DNA from: Toxoplasma gondii ME49
Taxonomy: Eukaryota; Apicomplexa; Conoidasida; Eucoccidiorida; Sarcocystidae
Assembly (NCBI RefSeq): GCF_000006565.2
Contig: NC_031480.1
Location: 6,760,797 to 6,824,796, forward strand
Direction of reading: 5' to 3'
DNA: 64,000 nt
Under the pieces are notes generated by a model, which was given only the letters and a program-made list of their open reading frames with translations, was not told where the DNA came from and did not search any database. The number at the start of each line of letters is the position of its first letter. The first letter of the stretch is position 1. Of this stretch, positions 38,901-49,026 are shown in pieces. The translations under genes and the position numbers were made by a program.

Positions 38901-41726
38901 CGCTGCGCTTGGTCACCAGCGCGCCGACCGTCGGCGGGAAGGAGGCAAACAGCAGGATTTTTCCGCCCACATGCTTCATGACAAGCAGGGCAGCCTTCAC
39001 TGCGCTTCCCTGAAGAGCGAGAGAACGAGACGCCGGATCCAGAGAGAGCTCAGAAACAAGGCGCGCGCACATGCAGGTGAAGCGGCCACCGAGCTGAGAA
39101 CCTCCCCCGACAGGTGCACGGCCACGCCCCAGTGCAAGGCGCACCGAAACGGGGCAGGAGAGAAGACCGGACGACCGGCAGAAGGAGGAGGAAACGATAC
39201 GAGAGGGGAAGAGAGAGTGTGTGCTTCTTCGCTTGAAGTCGGGATGAGACAACGAAGACAGTGCTATCCTCGAGTGACACGTCGACAACGGCAAAAAAAT
39301 ATCCCGAGAGCCGCGAAGAAAAGACTGGACACACGAGAAAACGCGAAGTCGGTGTGGGTAAGGCAAGAGACACGCCGAGACGAAGAAACGCAGCGTTGAA
39401 CAAGAAGAAAACGCGCAACAAAGAAAGACCTCAAAGACGGGACGTGGGAAGTAGAGAGCAAGGGAAGCGATGCAACGTCCGCGACAACCCCCAGAAAAAA
39501 AAACGTGAAAGAGAACATGCACAGGCATGCATGAGAAACCAGATGATGCATGCGTCCCCACTGAAATCGTTCTAAGGTTTTCATTCGGCACAAACACATC
39601 TTGCCGCAGCCCTCTGCTTCCGCTTCTAAGAAACCCCCGGACTGAATTCCTCTACGACGCAGTTTCCTCCCCCTGTTTCTCTCGTTCAAATCGCTACAGC
39701 AGTTTCCTGTCGACTCTTTCCGCGTCCTTGTTACCTTAATTTCGCTGGAACACTAGAACATCGGTGGGCAAAAATTACGGATGCTGCACCTTCCCCTAAA
39801 CCCTTCGTGTTTGTCGAGTCTTCTGTTCTTCAGCGCAGATGACTCAAAGACTGAACAACTCTGGAGTTCCAGTTGTTCTTCACTGCCGATTCCGATTCGA
39901 TATCTGGGTGAGCTCTGTATCTCTACCCACACGGTTCACCACTCGAGCTCCCAATCAAGCATGCAAAGCGGCAAGTTCTTGAAATCCACCATGTTCGCTG
40001 TTTCCACCAGCCCACGGGAACTTCTGTTCACGTCGTGTAGATGCCAGTGACGTAACAACAACGAAGTTGGATAGAGCAACCACAAACAACGTCGCTGTCC
40101 GTGTTTCACGTTCCTTGTGTTTCCTGATGGATAAACACTACGAGTTGGACTCTGGCTTAGATCTGGAAGGTCTGTGTTTACCGGATCCCAGGTCTCTTGT
40201 GATCTTCATGACCATCATGTTAAGTGCATAAAAATGAGTCCAGAGGTATCTAGCATCCATTTGAACGAGCAACATCGCAGCTGGTATACAACAGTTGGAT
40301 TGCAGAAATACGCTGGACACCGCTAGACTGGTTTTTATGTACTCGACTTGAAGGCGATGAAGAGGACACCGGAACTTGAATCCGTCTCCCCAGCCCAACG
40401 TCCTTCTTCCCGACGCTCTCCACCTACCATGCAGTTGTCAATGCAGCCGTTCGATCTCCACAAGCTGGGGATGGTGTCGAGAGCTTCGAGGACGGCGTCA
40501 CGGTTTTCCGCGAAGTTCACAAAAAGGTCGTCGCTGAGGGGGAGGAACACGTCGTCGATCTCGGGCATGACGAGGACTTGAGGCCTTCGTTTGCCGCCTC
40601 CAGATGCAGACCCCAGCGCATAGAAGTGGACGGCTGAGTCGTAGGTGACGATTCCGACCATCGTCCGGCTATCTCCGCGGCCGGCGCCGGAGTCTGTACA
40701 CCCGGGGAGTTTGCCGGAGGTGAGTGCGGCGCGAATGCCCGCGCACGCAGACTCAACCAAGCCAGAGGCGACGGCTGTCGCGCTCACGTCGATGAGGAAG
40801 AGGTAGGCGGGAGGCTGCGGCGGCCGAATCATGTAGTCGGCGGGAGCGACGAACTCGACAGAGCCCATGCTCAGCTCCGCTCTTTCGAAGCGATCCTCGC
40901 GCTTCCCCTTCTCGTCCAAGCCGCGCATGTAGAACTGCGGAGTGTCGTTCACGTACCCACACAAGTTGCAGGACCAGCGTCGGCCGTGAGCCTCCCAGTG
41001 GACGAACGGATTGATGTACGTCCGGCACCGCTTGCAGCGCACGACGACACCGCAGTTCCCAAAGTTCACGCTCGGGACGGTCGGCGACCCAGGCCGAATC
41101 GGCGCCAGCGGCCGAATGAACAAGCCGATTGGCAAGTGCAGCTTCTGCTGCAAGCTGCTGCTGTGCGGCACCCGAGCGACGGACGCGCGCGTAAAGTAAC
41201 GCGGCGAGTTGAACTGCTGGATCTCCTGCAGGACCTGCTGCGCCGCAGACCCCGTCGACGCGTAGGCGCCGGAGTCTGCCGGAAGCGCAGCCGAGTGACT
41301 CACCCCCGAGGCTGCTGCCCCGTACCCTGCATAACCGCTGCTCTGCACTCCACTGGGGTAGTAAGCGGTCCGTGGCGGCGGCGCGGCGCCAGGATTCGCG
41401 GGAGTGGCCGCGTGGAACGGCGAGGAAGGAATGCCACCCGCGCTCCTCTGGCTCGCGTACACGCCGGCAGCTGGCTGCGGGTTCCCAGACGCAAGCGGTG
41501 GCGCAGGGTACGACGGCACACTTGCGGAATCTGACGGATACGCAGGCATCCCGTTGCTGTAGCTCTGCGCAGGAGGGTTTGCGTACCCCTGGCGCATATC
41601 CGAAGGCGACGGTTGAGAGGTGTAGCCGTAGAACGGCTGCTGGGTCGGCGCAGCGTCCCGCGAAGCCTGCGATGCGCCGGCGGGGTAACTCGGAGTCCCG
41701 CCCGGCAAGTTCGGCTGCGTGTACAT
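32946..41726 (-). CDS. SEC24: COPII coat cargo adaptor Sec24
   Basis: Sec24 pairs with Sec23, binds cargo and forms the inner COPII coat on ER exit sites. Exons in coding order: 41726–40428, 39009–38800, 38207–37876, 36752–36446, 35847–35782, 35112–34854, 34351–34099, 33711–33505, 33111–32946. They sum to 3,099 nt (1,032 residues), all in phase. Domains: a Pro/Gln/Ser/Tyr-rich disordered region (1–~185); the zinc finger with Cys 231, 234, 253 and 256 (CKRC and CNLC, WSCNLCGYVND); the trunk (AYLFLIDVSATAVASG through SNGCIDNCMGSAVKAA); the beta-sandwich and helical parts (VSVDLFIAPS, FILG-type core, LLIQQAIDQSLRSKIADGR); and a gelsolin-like C-terminus (ENGEEMLLWIGR, FAQLMEDRVPSLLLTFAEFL). Length is normal for the family. 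A GCTDSG insertion in the trunk is encoded by a palindromic element (40689–40702). The Sec24 signature is clearer than Sec23, whose finger and C-terminus differ. Confidence 0.96.
34627..34800. repeat. TA/TATG-rich microsatellite region in a Sec24 intron
   Basis: Interrupted ATAT and TATG words with clean TA stretches at about 34627–34650 and 34765–34793, inside the Sec24 intron between exons 34854–35112 and 34099–34351. The repeat ends only about 55 bp from the donor at 34853. Confidence 0.85.
35848..35861 (-). repeat. Palindromic element forming a Sec24 splice acceptor
   Basis: On the coding strand the intron upstream of exon 35847–35782 ends GGGTGTATGTACAG, followed directly by the exon's GAC. 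The same consensus (GGTGTATGTACAGCC) is seen inside the coding frame at 62–76. A second copy, GGTGTACATACACC, lies in the same intron at 36087–36100. Confidence 0.6.
36087..36100. repeat. GGTGTACATACACC near-palindrome in a Sec24 intron
   Basis: A 14-bp copy differing from GGTGTACGTACACC by one base, in the intron between exons 36446–36752 and 35782–35847. It is about 240 bp from the acceptor copy at 35848–35861. Confidence 0.75.
40689..40702. repeat. GGAGTCTGTACACC element in Sec24 coding sequence
   Basis: A variant copy within Sec24 exon 1. In the coding direction GGTGTACAGACTCC encodes GCTDSG in a loop of the trunk domain where the family has no fixed sequence. Confidence 0.65.
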
Positions 41727-43164
41727 CTTTTCAACTGCAAGGGAAAGAAAAAAGGACGGAAAGGGGAGAAGGGAACAAAGGCCGAAACGCGACCCGCGAC
41801 AATGTCTACCGACAGGGTGCTTTTGCCTTGGACGGCCACCCGAAACTCAGTTGATGTGACTGGCAGTTCGCAGCGGGAACCTGCGAAGGTGCGAGGAAGG
41901 GAAGTGGTGCCCGGGACGGACTTTGAATGGAAATTCACCGTACCAGCCTGAGATTCCGCACGACGAAAGGAAAAAACGGTCGCGGATACAATTGTGGAGA
42001 AAGGGTGGTGGGATCCAGAGAACGGAAAAAAAGATCCAGACAAGGGGTTAGAGCGGTGCTACTGACAGCGGAGCCCTCGGGAAAACGAAGGCAAGGTGCG
42101 TCCGAATGCCTGCTTACGAGAGGAGGCAAAAGTGGAGCAACGGAGGGTGGGAACGAGAAAACAGCCGGCAACTTCTGTGCCGAAGAAGAATCCAAAAAGT
42201 CTAGACAGACGCAGAGAGGAACCCTATTGAGATGAGGACGACGGCCGCAAACAGCGAGGCCACTTTCGGGCGTTTGCCAACGCTGGGAAAAGGCAGCTTT
42301 TTGGCTACGCAAGCCTCCCAACTGAAGGTGAAAGCGGCAAAGTGACGTAAAAGAGAAAACGAAGTTAGTGGTATCCCGCGGACAAACGCAGAACACGAGC
42401 TTTTCAGCAGTGTGTAACACACGTTTGCGGTCACCTACTGCAACACGAGCGCGGTTTTGCAAACTCGAGAAGGTTCCAGACGCCAGAGATATGCTCGAAA
42501 ACCGGAGAACAACACTTGGCGACGAAAAAAAGGAAAGTGGCTCGCTGGACTCCTGGAGCGACGGGACAGAAAAAGGTGTTTGAAAACAGATTCGAGGAGG
42601 CGGCGCGGAGGTTCTCGGGAGGTCTTCAAACTGGTAAAGCAAGAGATGCTAGAAACAGACCGACGAAGGTAAACAGGCGGTCACAACTGACTTCCGGAAT
42701 TCGACTGTAAACGAAAGAAGGAATTCTTTTGAAAGAAACAGACAGTTCGGCGCGCAATGGAGACACCCAAGACGCAGGCAGCGAAGCAGAAGGACGGAGC
42801 GTTTCCCCAGTGTAGGACGTGTTACGAGCTTTCAGAGTGGTGTTTTCAGTATGTGTAGCCCCGAAACACACAGTTTCTCGAGCAAAAAAGAAAGCGAGTG
42901 TACACAAACGCCGGTGTTGCCGAGTCTCGCCGCTCCGAAACACACCAGAGCAACACGCTGATTTTCTTGTGACCCTCTTTTCTCCCTCCGCGACCACCTC
43001 TCTTATACGCCTTCACTGTGTCTACACCCGCCTGTCGGGGTTGGGCTCCCAGCATCGCGAAAAACGTAGGACAGGAGTCACAACATGTTGACCTGTCGCC
43101 TTTATCTTTTAAAGCTCTAGAAGACGGACAGGAACTGGGAAAGGTGGACGGTACGGAAACTTAC
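41727..43164. other. Upstream region of Sec24
   Basis: Presumed promoter and 5' untranslated region of Sec24. Readings on either strand are Ser/Arg-rich without recognisable motifs or a convincing exon chain. I see no TATA-type signal I would name. Confidence 0.5.
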
Positions 43165-43477
43165 TTTAGTGTCTTTGTTGCGTTTCAAACGGCGATCCTT
43201 TTCCAAGGACGCATATAGGAACGTGCGAAGAGGACCCGGGAAAACTCCAGGGTAGCAGCGGACGATATAGCTGTCGGAAATTGGAGACTTTCTCCTCCAC
43301 GTTGAGTAAATATTGGGCCTTGACTTTTCCAGCGGCTGTTTGCATATCATCCAAGTTGACAGCAGCAAGGGACGACGTGCTGTCGAGGAAAAAACCGATG
43401 TCTAGGTGACCAGCGAAGAGCGCGAGCGACGAAAAGGCGTATTTTCCAAAGGAAAGAATGTCTCCATGTCCGTACAC
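43165..43477 (-). CDS. Possible exon(s) of an unrecognised gene
   Basis: Two overlapping exon-like readings on the - strand. One (43270–43165) follows a CGACAG acceptor and ends at the donor AAA|GTAAGT; it reads VFPGPLRTFLYASLEKDRRL with well-mixed composition. The other frame (43477 downwards) reads AGHLDIGFFLDSTSSLAAVN and continues towards KVKAQYLLNVEEKVSNFRQ. They cannot both be used without an intron between them. I found no complete gene and recognise no family. The segment lies just upstream of a + strand gene, so a divergent small gene or chance are both possible. Confidence 0.3.
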
Positions 43478-43559
43478 AGTGGCCTATCGATCGAACATCC
43501 GTGTTTTTTTCTCGTCTGTCTACGCACTTCCGGCCACAGGAATGTTTTTTGCTACGAGT

Positions 43560-46186
43560 ATGGCGGAAGTCATATCACCACGATTCAGCGTTCTGCCCTC
43601 GAATGTATCCCAGTTTGTTTCTGCCCACGAAGTGGGTCTGTCCCACACAGTCTTCAAAAAACAGGCAATAACGACTTGCTTCCAGTTTCATGGGGAGAAC
43701 ACCCGAGAAGCCAAGCCAAGGGCATGCCCCTCCAGTCTGCCGTTCACTAGTACAAACATAACTAGCGTCGCTGGGGTTTAGGTCTGGTCGTGTATCGTCG
43801 CCTTACTTTCGTTGCGCTGTGGTGATTTGTCTCTTTTTCGGCCACTCATCTCGGCAGGACACTGTCATAGAGTTCCCATCATTCGAGGACCTCAAATGCA
43901 TCAAGTGTGCCGATGGCACAAACTGTGACAGCGTGAGGCGGAGGTCTGTGCGTAGAGACAGAATGAGATATATAGAACGCCTCAAGACGGAAAGGGGGAT
44001 CGTTCTGCTATTCATCATCATTAGCCAAAGTTTCCAAGCAGGATGCACGTTTTTTTTCTTCCGAAGACAACACCCTTTCGTGTGCGTTGTCACTTTTAAC
44101 CTCAGTGGCTGCGTTTCTCTTGCCGTGTCGCTCACAGGTCCCCGACTTCAGACGGAAAACGGTGCCAAGCCTTTTTCTATGAACTTTGCTCATGAACGGA
44201 TGAAAACTGTAATAGACTGCTTTAAAAAAAGGATCTAATTTCCCTAAATGCAACTGTCGCGTTTTTTCCCACATAGCACTACCAGTACATTCACCCCCGT
44301 TGGGGTTTTAAGGTGATGGAAACTTGATGAGAGGCAAGGCTTTTTCCTCAGTAACACCCTTTCTCTGAGTGAGGTATTCTACTTCAATGGTGAGCGAACT
44401 CTTCGCCGGCTCCCGCACAAACCGGCGTCCACGCGTCGTCCGGAAAAACAGAGTTTTTTCTCAGTGGCCACAGTGCTCTTTATGCAGACTGCTTGCGGGT
44501 ACGGGCCGGTACCAGCACAACCGCAGCGCCACACGCGTGCTGTTGCGTTCTCGTCTGAGTAAGCAAACAAATATTGCTCAGATGGGCTTCGCTTCGTGAG
44601 GCGACCTATCTACTGTGAAAGGGGGGTTCTCGACCTCCAGAATTTCTGAACGCCGCTGCTGTTTTTCATGTGCACTACGAGCGCGCGCGTCAGCCTTGGT
44701 ACTGAAACCCAGACGTTTCCCGCTGCCGCTGCGCTGATCACCTATAGACTCCCACTAGCAATATTTCCTCTAGACGCATTATTTCGCACTCCCCATCTTC
44801 GCCAGTTGCTTTCTGAATTTGCAATTACATGGTGGGTGAGACTCCGGATGGAGCGTGCTCATTACGTTCAACGCGAACTACATGGATTTCCGCTGCCCGA
44901 GAGGGTCCCGTATCCGTAACCGAGTCTCCAGAGTGCGCTCAAACTAACAGGGCAGAAGAGTACCAGTAGTCCATTCTCTAAAATGTACTCAGAAAAATGA
45001 ATCAGCAAAGTATCAGTGAGTCACACTCTACAATATACTCGGGCACGCAAAGAATGGGTAAAGGTCTACAGCAGTGCCTGAAGACACGGACAGGCAGGCG
45101 GTCGTGGGGGGTTTAGGGTTCTCTACTCATTGAAAGCTCGGCTTTTTTACCCCACGAGACAGGTGGCACTTCTTGAGGATCCCTCCTCAAGAGCAACAGA
45201 CTTCACGGGAAAGCATAGAAAGCAGGGTGGATTGCTGCGGCAATGGTACAAAATGGCATTCCTGTGACTCGCGACACAGCTAACACTTCTCCCGGTCGCA
45301 TGCGCGACTCAACACAGCTGCGCTGGGATCTCTCCCGTTGACACGTGCGTATTTTGCCTCATTGGTTCTCGTGGAACATACTCTCTGTGTATTCAGCTGA
45401 GAAAAAAGAGCCTATGGTGAATGAAAGGGAGAACCGGTCTCCGTCTACTTTTTCAAGATGGCATATGTGCCCGTTCCGGTGTGCACGTTGGCGATCGCTT
45501 GAGCTGCGGCTGTTTCGCGCAAAAGAAATGTTTCTGGACTTCAGAGCGGCATGAAGCATTCGAAAAAGGCCTCGTCTCGACTGCAGCAACGCCTTTGCTG
45601 TTTTCTGTACGGGGAACTCGGTAAACTGAAGCGGAACTCTTTGTACGTCTATCAGGGTTCTCACCCAGCTGGACTTTCACGCCGTGTGAAGGACGTCCAT
45701 GGTTAACGAGAGTTATCCCGAGTCCACACTGCGGTGAAAAACTTTTTTCTCAAACAAACGATAACTTCTGTCTTTTCTGCAGTCATTGCCTCAACTGTGA
45801 TTTGGTCGTCCCGACTCATTAGGTCCCCATCTACATCCCACCAGCCCCAGCTTGCTAGAGAGTGGCGGTTTGATTTACAGGTAATAGTGGCTTCGTCCGT
45901 TTTACCACTGGTGGATTCCTTGATCTGATTCTTTTATTTTCCATCCTTAAGCATTTGTGTCTTTGCTTCATTCCTCAGTGTCGCGCGTCTCTGCGAAGAA
46001 CGAACGCTTGCGATGGGCTGTCCTGCCGCTTCTCTCAGTGCAATATTCTGTTCTTTTCTGTTTTTTTGAGCGGGTCTCAGATGTCACTGTTCAGTGAACT
46101 GTGTCCATGTCATTCACGCGCAGATCGTTGAGATTCTCAACATTGAGGACCGTGTCTCAACCAGGCATACAACAGCCATCAGATAA
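43560..46186 (+). CDS. Unrecognised small protein, five exons, 118 residues
   Basis: Exons 43560–43631, 43858–43943, 44352–44389, 45783–45880 and 46124–46186 total 357 nt, all in phase, with GT–AG ends. They encode a protein beginning MAEVISPRFSVLPSNVSQFV, through EFPSFEDLKCIKCADG, NTLSLSEVFYFNG and VIASTVIWSSRLIR, to LAREWRFDLQIVEILNIEDR and a TAA. There is no signal peptide or membrane span. The CIKCADGTNC run has three Cys in nine residues. The mix of hydrophobic strands and charged turns suggests a small soluble beta-rich fold, but I cannot name a family. Upstream in-frame ATGs at 43542 and 43458 could extend the N-terminus. The 38-nt third exon is the weakest link. A competing terminal exon after the acceptor at 44138 (ending at the TAA at 44236–44238) reads MNFAHERMKTVIDCFKKR but does not fit the phase. 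Confidence 0.55.
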
Positions 46187-46644
46187 CAGCTCCACAGTCC
46201 CCGTTACGCATTGTAATTTATTCGATTTGCGTTACGCAGTTCTAATTCGCGGACCACTTGTGCAGAGACGGTGTATACTTAGAATATTGTAGTTGCAGGG
46301 CATCGTCTAGCGATGGTATTTATGTCCTTCACGCCGGCTCTGTATGGAAAATTTAGTCAGTCAGATGTAAAATAGGATTTCTAGTTTGATACAAACTACC
46401 TTTTCGATGCTCCACAACTGCTTGAACAAGAAGGTGGATAAAGGAAGAGGGGAAGGAATAATGATGTTTCTGTGAGTAATCTTCTGTTCGCTTCACATAA
46501 TAAAAATCTTGTGCCTGTATTGTCGGCTTCTGCCCTTGTTCAGCGTCGAAGTCTGCCCGAAGCTGAGCAACACACTGTTAGTTCGTGGCCTCCGGCTTGA
46601 TCTTGCGATTTTCAACGCTTCACACGTGTCCACCCTGCCTAAGC
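46187..46644. other. Short spacer upstream of the MAPR-like gene
   Basis: About 460 bp between two + strand genes in tandem, relatively AT-rich. It must hold the 3' end of the first and the promoter of the second. I see no further coding exon. Confidence 0.5.
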
Positions 46645-49026
46645 ATGGTGCTGACGATGATGAAGCAGTGGGTAGAGAAACTGGACTTTTGGACTATCGC
46701 GGGCATAGTCCTCGGATCTCTAGCGACTTACAAAATGGTGAAAGCGTCGCTCAGGTGTCACTCGTTCTGGGGAAACCCTGCAAATGATGGAACCAGACAG
46801 GCGGCAAGCAGTGCTGACAGTGCTTACAAGGCTCCTCCGAAACCGTAAGAAACCGGGGAACGTCCTCGATGTTTTCTCGGCGCATGTCACTTTTTGGTGG
46901 GTCGGTTCTCCGTATTTGCATCCGCTATCGCCATTTTGCTTATTCTGGTGGATCTGTTAACAATCCCTTCTTCTTCCTATGGTGTGGTTCCTGTCGCTAG
47001 CCTCGTCCTGAGCGTTGTTTGTAGCGTGCACAAGTGCACGAATGCTCACGGGGTGTATTGACGATTTCTTTTTCGTACCCAGTAACGACAAAAGAGTTTC
47101 CCTCATTGTTCAATGTCACTGGCACACTTTGTATTTAGCTCCCGCTGGACTTCATGCTAGATTTTCGCGTCATTAAAACCCGTTTGTGGTCCGTGGTTTG
47201 AAAATGGACACTCGTCTCAAACGCACTCTGGTCGCGGCATTTCCGTTTGTGCAGAAATCCTTGCCCGCGAGACTTCACTTTGGACGAGTTACGCGCCTTC
47301 AATGGAAACCAGAAACCGCCAGTCGCGAAGGCCACTGAAGAGCGTGTGGCGGAGGAATCTTCCGGTGTACGTACACCAGAAGCGATGGACGCAGCGTCTG
47401 CGTCCGCAGTTGCAGCGGCTGCGGTTGGGGCTTCGCCTCCCATTTATATCGCACTCAAAGGGCGCGTGTACGACGTGACTTCTCACCGAGACGGTCGACG
47501 GTTTTATGGAGCAGATGGTGGGGGACAGCTTGTTTTAACTGTCCGTGTCGAGCGGTGGAGTGCTAGACACACCTGTTATTCGCGTGTTTCACACGTTTCC
47601 CTCGCGATCATCATTTGGTGGCACTTGCAGGGGGGATTCTACGCGATGTGTGGTTTAAACGTAAAGGAGTTTCGCGGTGTGTAGTGTCCTAGGAGATAAA
47701 CTGTAGAAATCGCGTTTGTCTGTGGTGTCAAAAACAGTAGCTGGTTTTCTTTTTCTTGACATCTTGGTGAGCATACCATCCTCTACAAAACGGAGGACTA
47801 GAGCGCGATGAAGACTCAGGCAGTGAGACGGGAAGAGGCACGAGCCACCACTAGAATTGCTTATCCATAGATGAAGCGTCGAAAATTCTAGTATTTCTTT
47901 ATTTTAACAAGTGAGCAGCATGTGGTTCCGATTAGATTTACAAGAGTCACATGTAAATACAGACTTCTATGACTTTATACATACTCTGGGGCTAGTAGAG
48001 CAGATCAACGTCTGTTATGGTTCCTAACTGCGTGAAAGTTCCTCTCGAAGATTCCGTTCTGCTGTCTTCATTTCACGTAGTCATCTAGAGTTCCGCGTAC
48101 GAGGCGAGGTGACGTATTCACAAAACGAAGAGGTCTGCGTAGCCGATGTGGCAAACGTGTCTAAGGTAATCGTTGCATACGCTGTCAGGTTCCCCGTCTT
48201 TGTGCCTCTCGCAGGACCCTACGGGATTTTTGCTGGCAGCGACGTGACGATGAATCTTGCAAAAATGGTTTTTTCTGAAGGCGAGAAAAACACGGTAAGT
48301 TTTCCAGTTTAGCGTTTTAGAGCGTCCCTTCCGGTAACGGCGCTGGGGAAGGTCCAGGATTTCCGCATGCGATGGTTTGCCAGAGGTTGCTGCGTGACGC
48401 TCGAGGCCACACCGATAAACTGGAAACTGCGCCAACGCTCGTGGGGAACCAAAAACATCTCTGGAACGAGACGCGGATGTAATTGCTGGTTCTCGTAGCT
48501 ACCATCGAACAACCGAAGCGAGGAGGCCACGAACGTTTTGCTTGAGACTGGGCTTCGGGGAAACAACAGCTCTTCACACTCGTCTACAAGTGGTAGTGCA
48601 GGATAGCTTTCGATACGCTGACAAGCCGTTTAACGAGTAAATATCAGGCGGCAGTAAGAAATGTGATGTCGCGCCCTCTTTGTAGAATCAGGACCCGTTG
48701 GACGGTGGATTCGCTGACACGCACACACACATGCGCGTGCAGCCTCAGCGACGCCTTGTCTCCACAGGCATCACAGTTTACGACTCTATTTTTCCTTCGA
48801 GTTAATCTTGACTTAGCGCCTTCGGCCCGTGTCCTGCCTTGGTCAGGTACCATCAAAGTGGCAAACTCTCTCCCCTGATGAAAATGAGACCATTGACGAC
48901 TGGGAGGAGCGGTTCAAAGCCAAATACGACCATGTTGGATTTGTTGTGTTTGGAGTCCCGGCAGAGGATGCGCTGCTCAGGGAAATGTACAGCGAAGAGA
49001 GGAAGGAAGCAGGGCTTGCAGTATAA
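46645..49026 (+). CDS. Membrane-anchored cytochrome b5-like heme-binding protein (MAPR/PGRMC family)
   Basis: MAPR proteins (PGRMC1, yeast Dap1) bind heme at ER-type membranes and support sterol-related cytochrome P450 enzymes and heme handling. Exons 46645–46844, 47255–47517, 48215–48294 and 48847–49026 total 723 nt (240 residues), in phase. One N-terminal membrane span (about 15–33, FWTIAGIVLGSLATYKMV) is followed by a linker, then the b5-like domain: DFTLDELRAFNG (73–84), PIYIALKGRVYDVTS (129–143), RFYGADGPYGIFAGSDV (149–165), NLAKMVF and the tail WEERFKAKYDHVG. The family's heme-contacting Tyr residues fall in VYDV and FYG. A 44-residue Ala/Glu-rich insertion (85–128) sits between the first two conserved blocks and contains GVRTPE, encoded by a palindromic element. 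The ATG at 46645 is chosen because it places the span at the N-terminus. The partner enzyme in this organism is unknown. Confidence 0.93.
47364..47377. repeat. GGTGTACGTACACC palindromic element (coding copy)
   Basis: A perfect 14-bp palindrome, identical to that at 2083–2096, in exon 2 of the MAPR-like gene. It encodes GVRTPE in the family-atypical insertion between conserved blocks of the heme-binding domain. Confidence 0.9.

Noticed and set aside
45108..45120. GGGTTTAGGGTT, telomere-repeat-like
   Set aside because: There is only about one and a half units, no array, and ordinary sequence on both sides.
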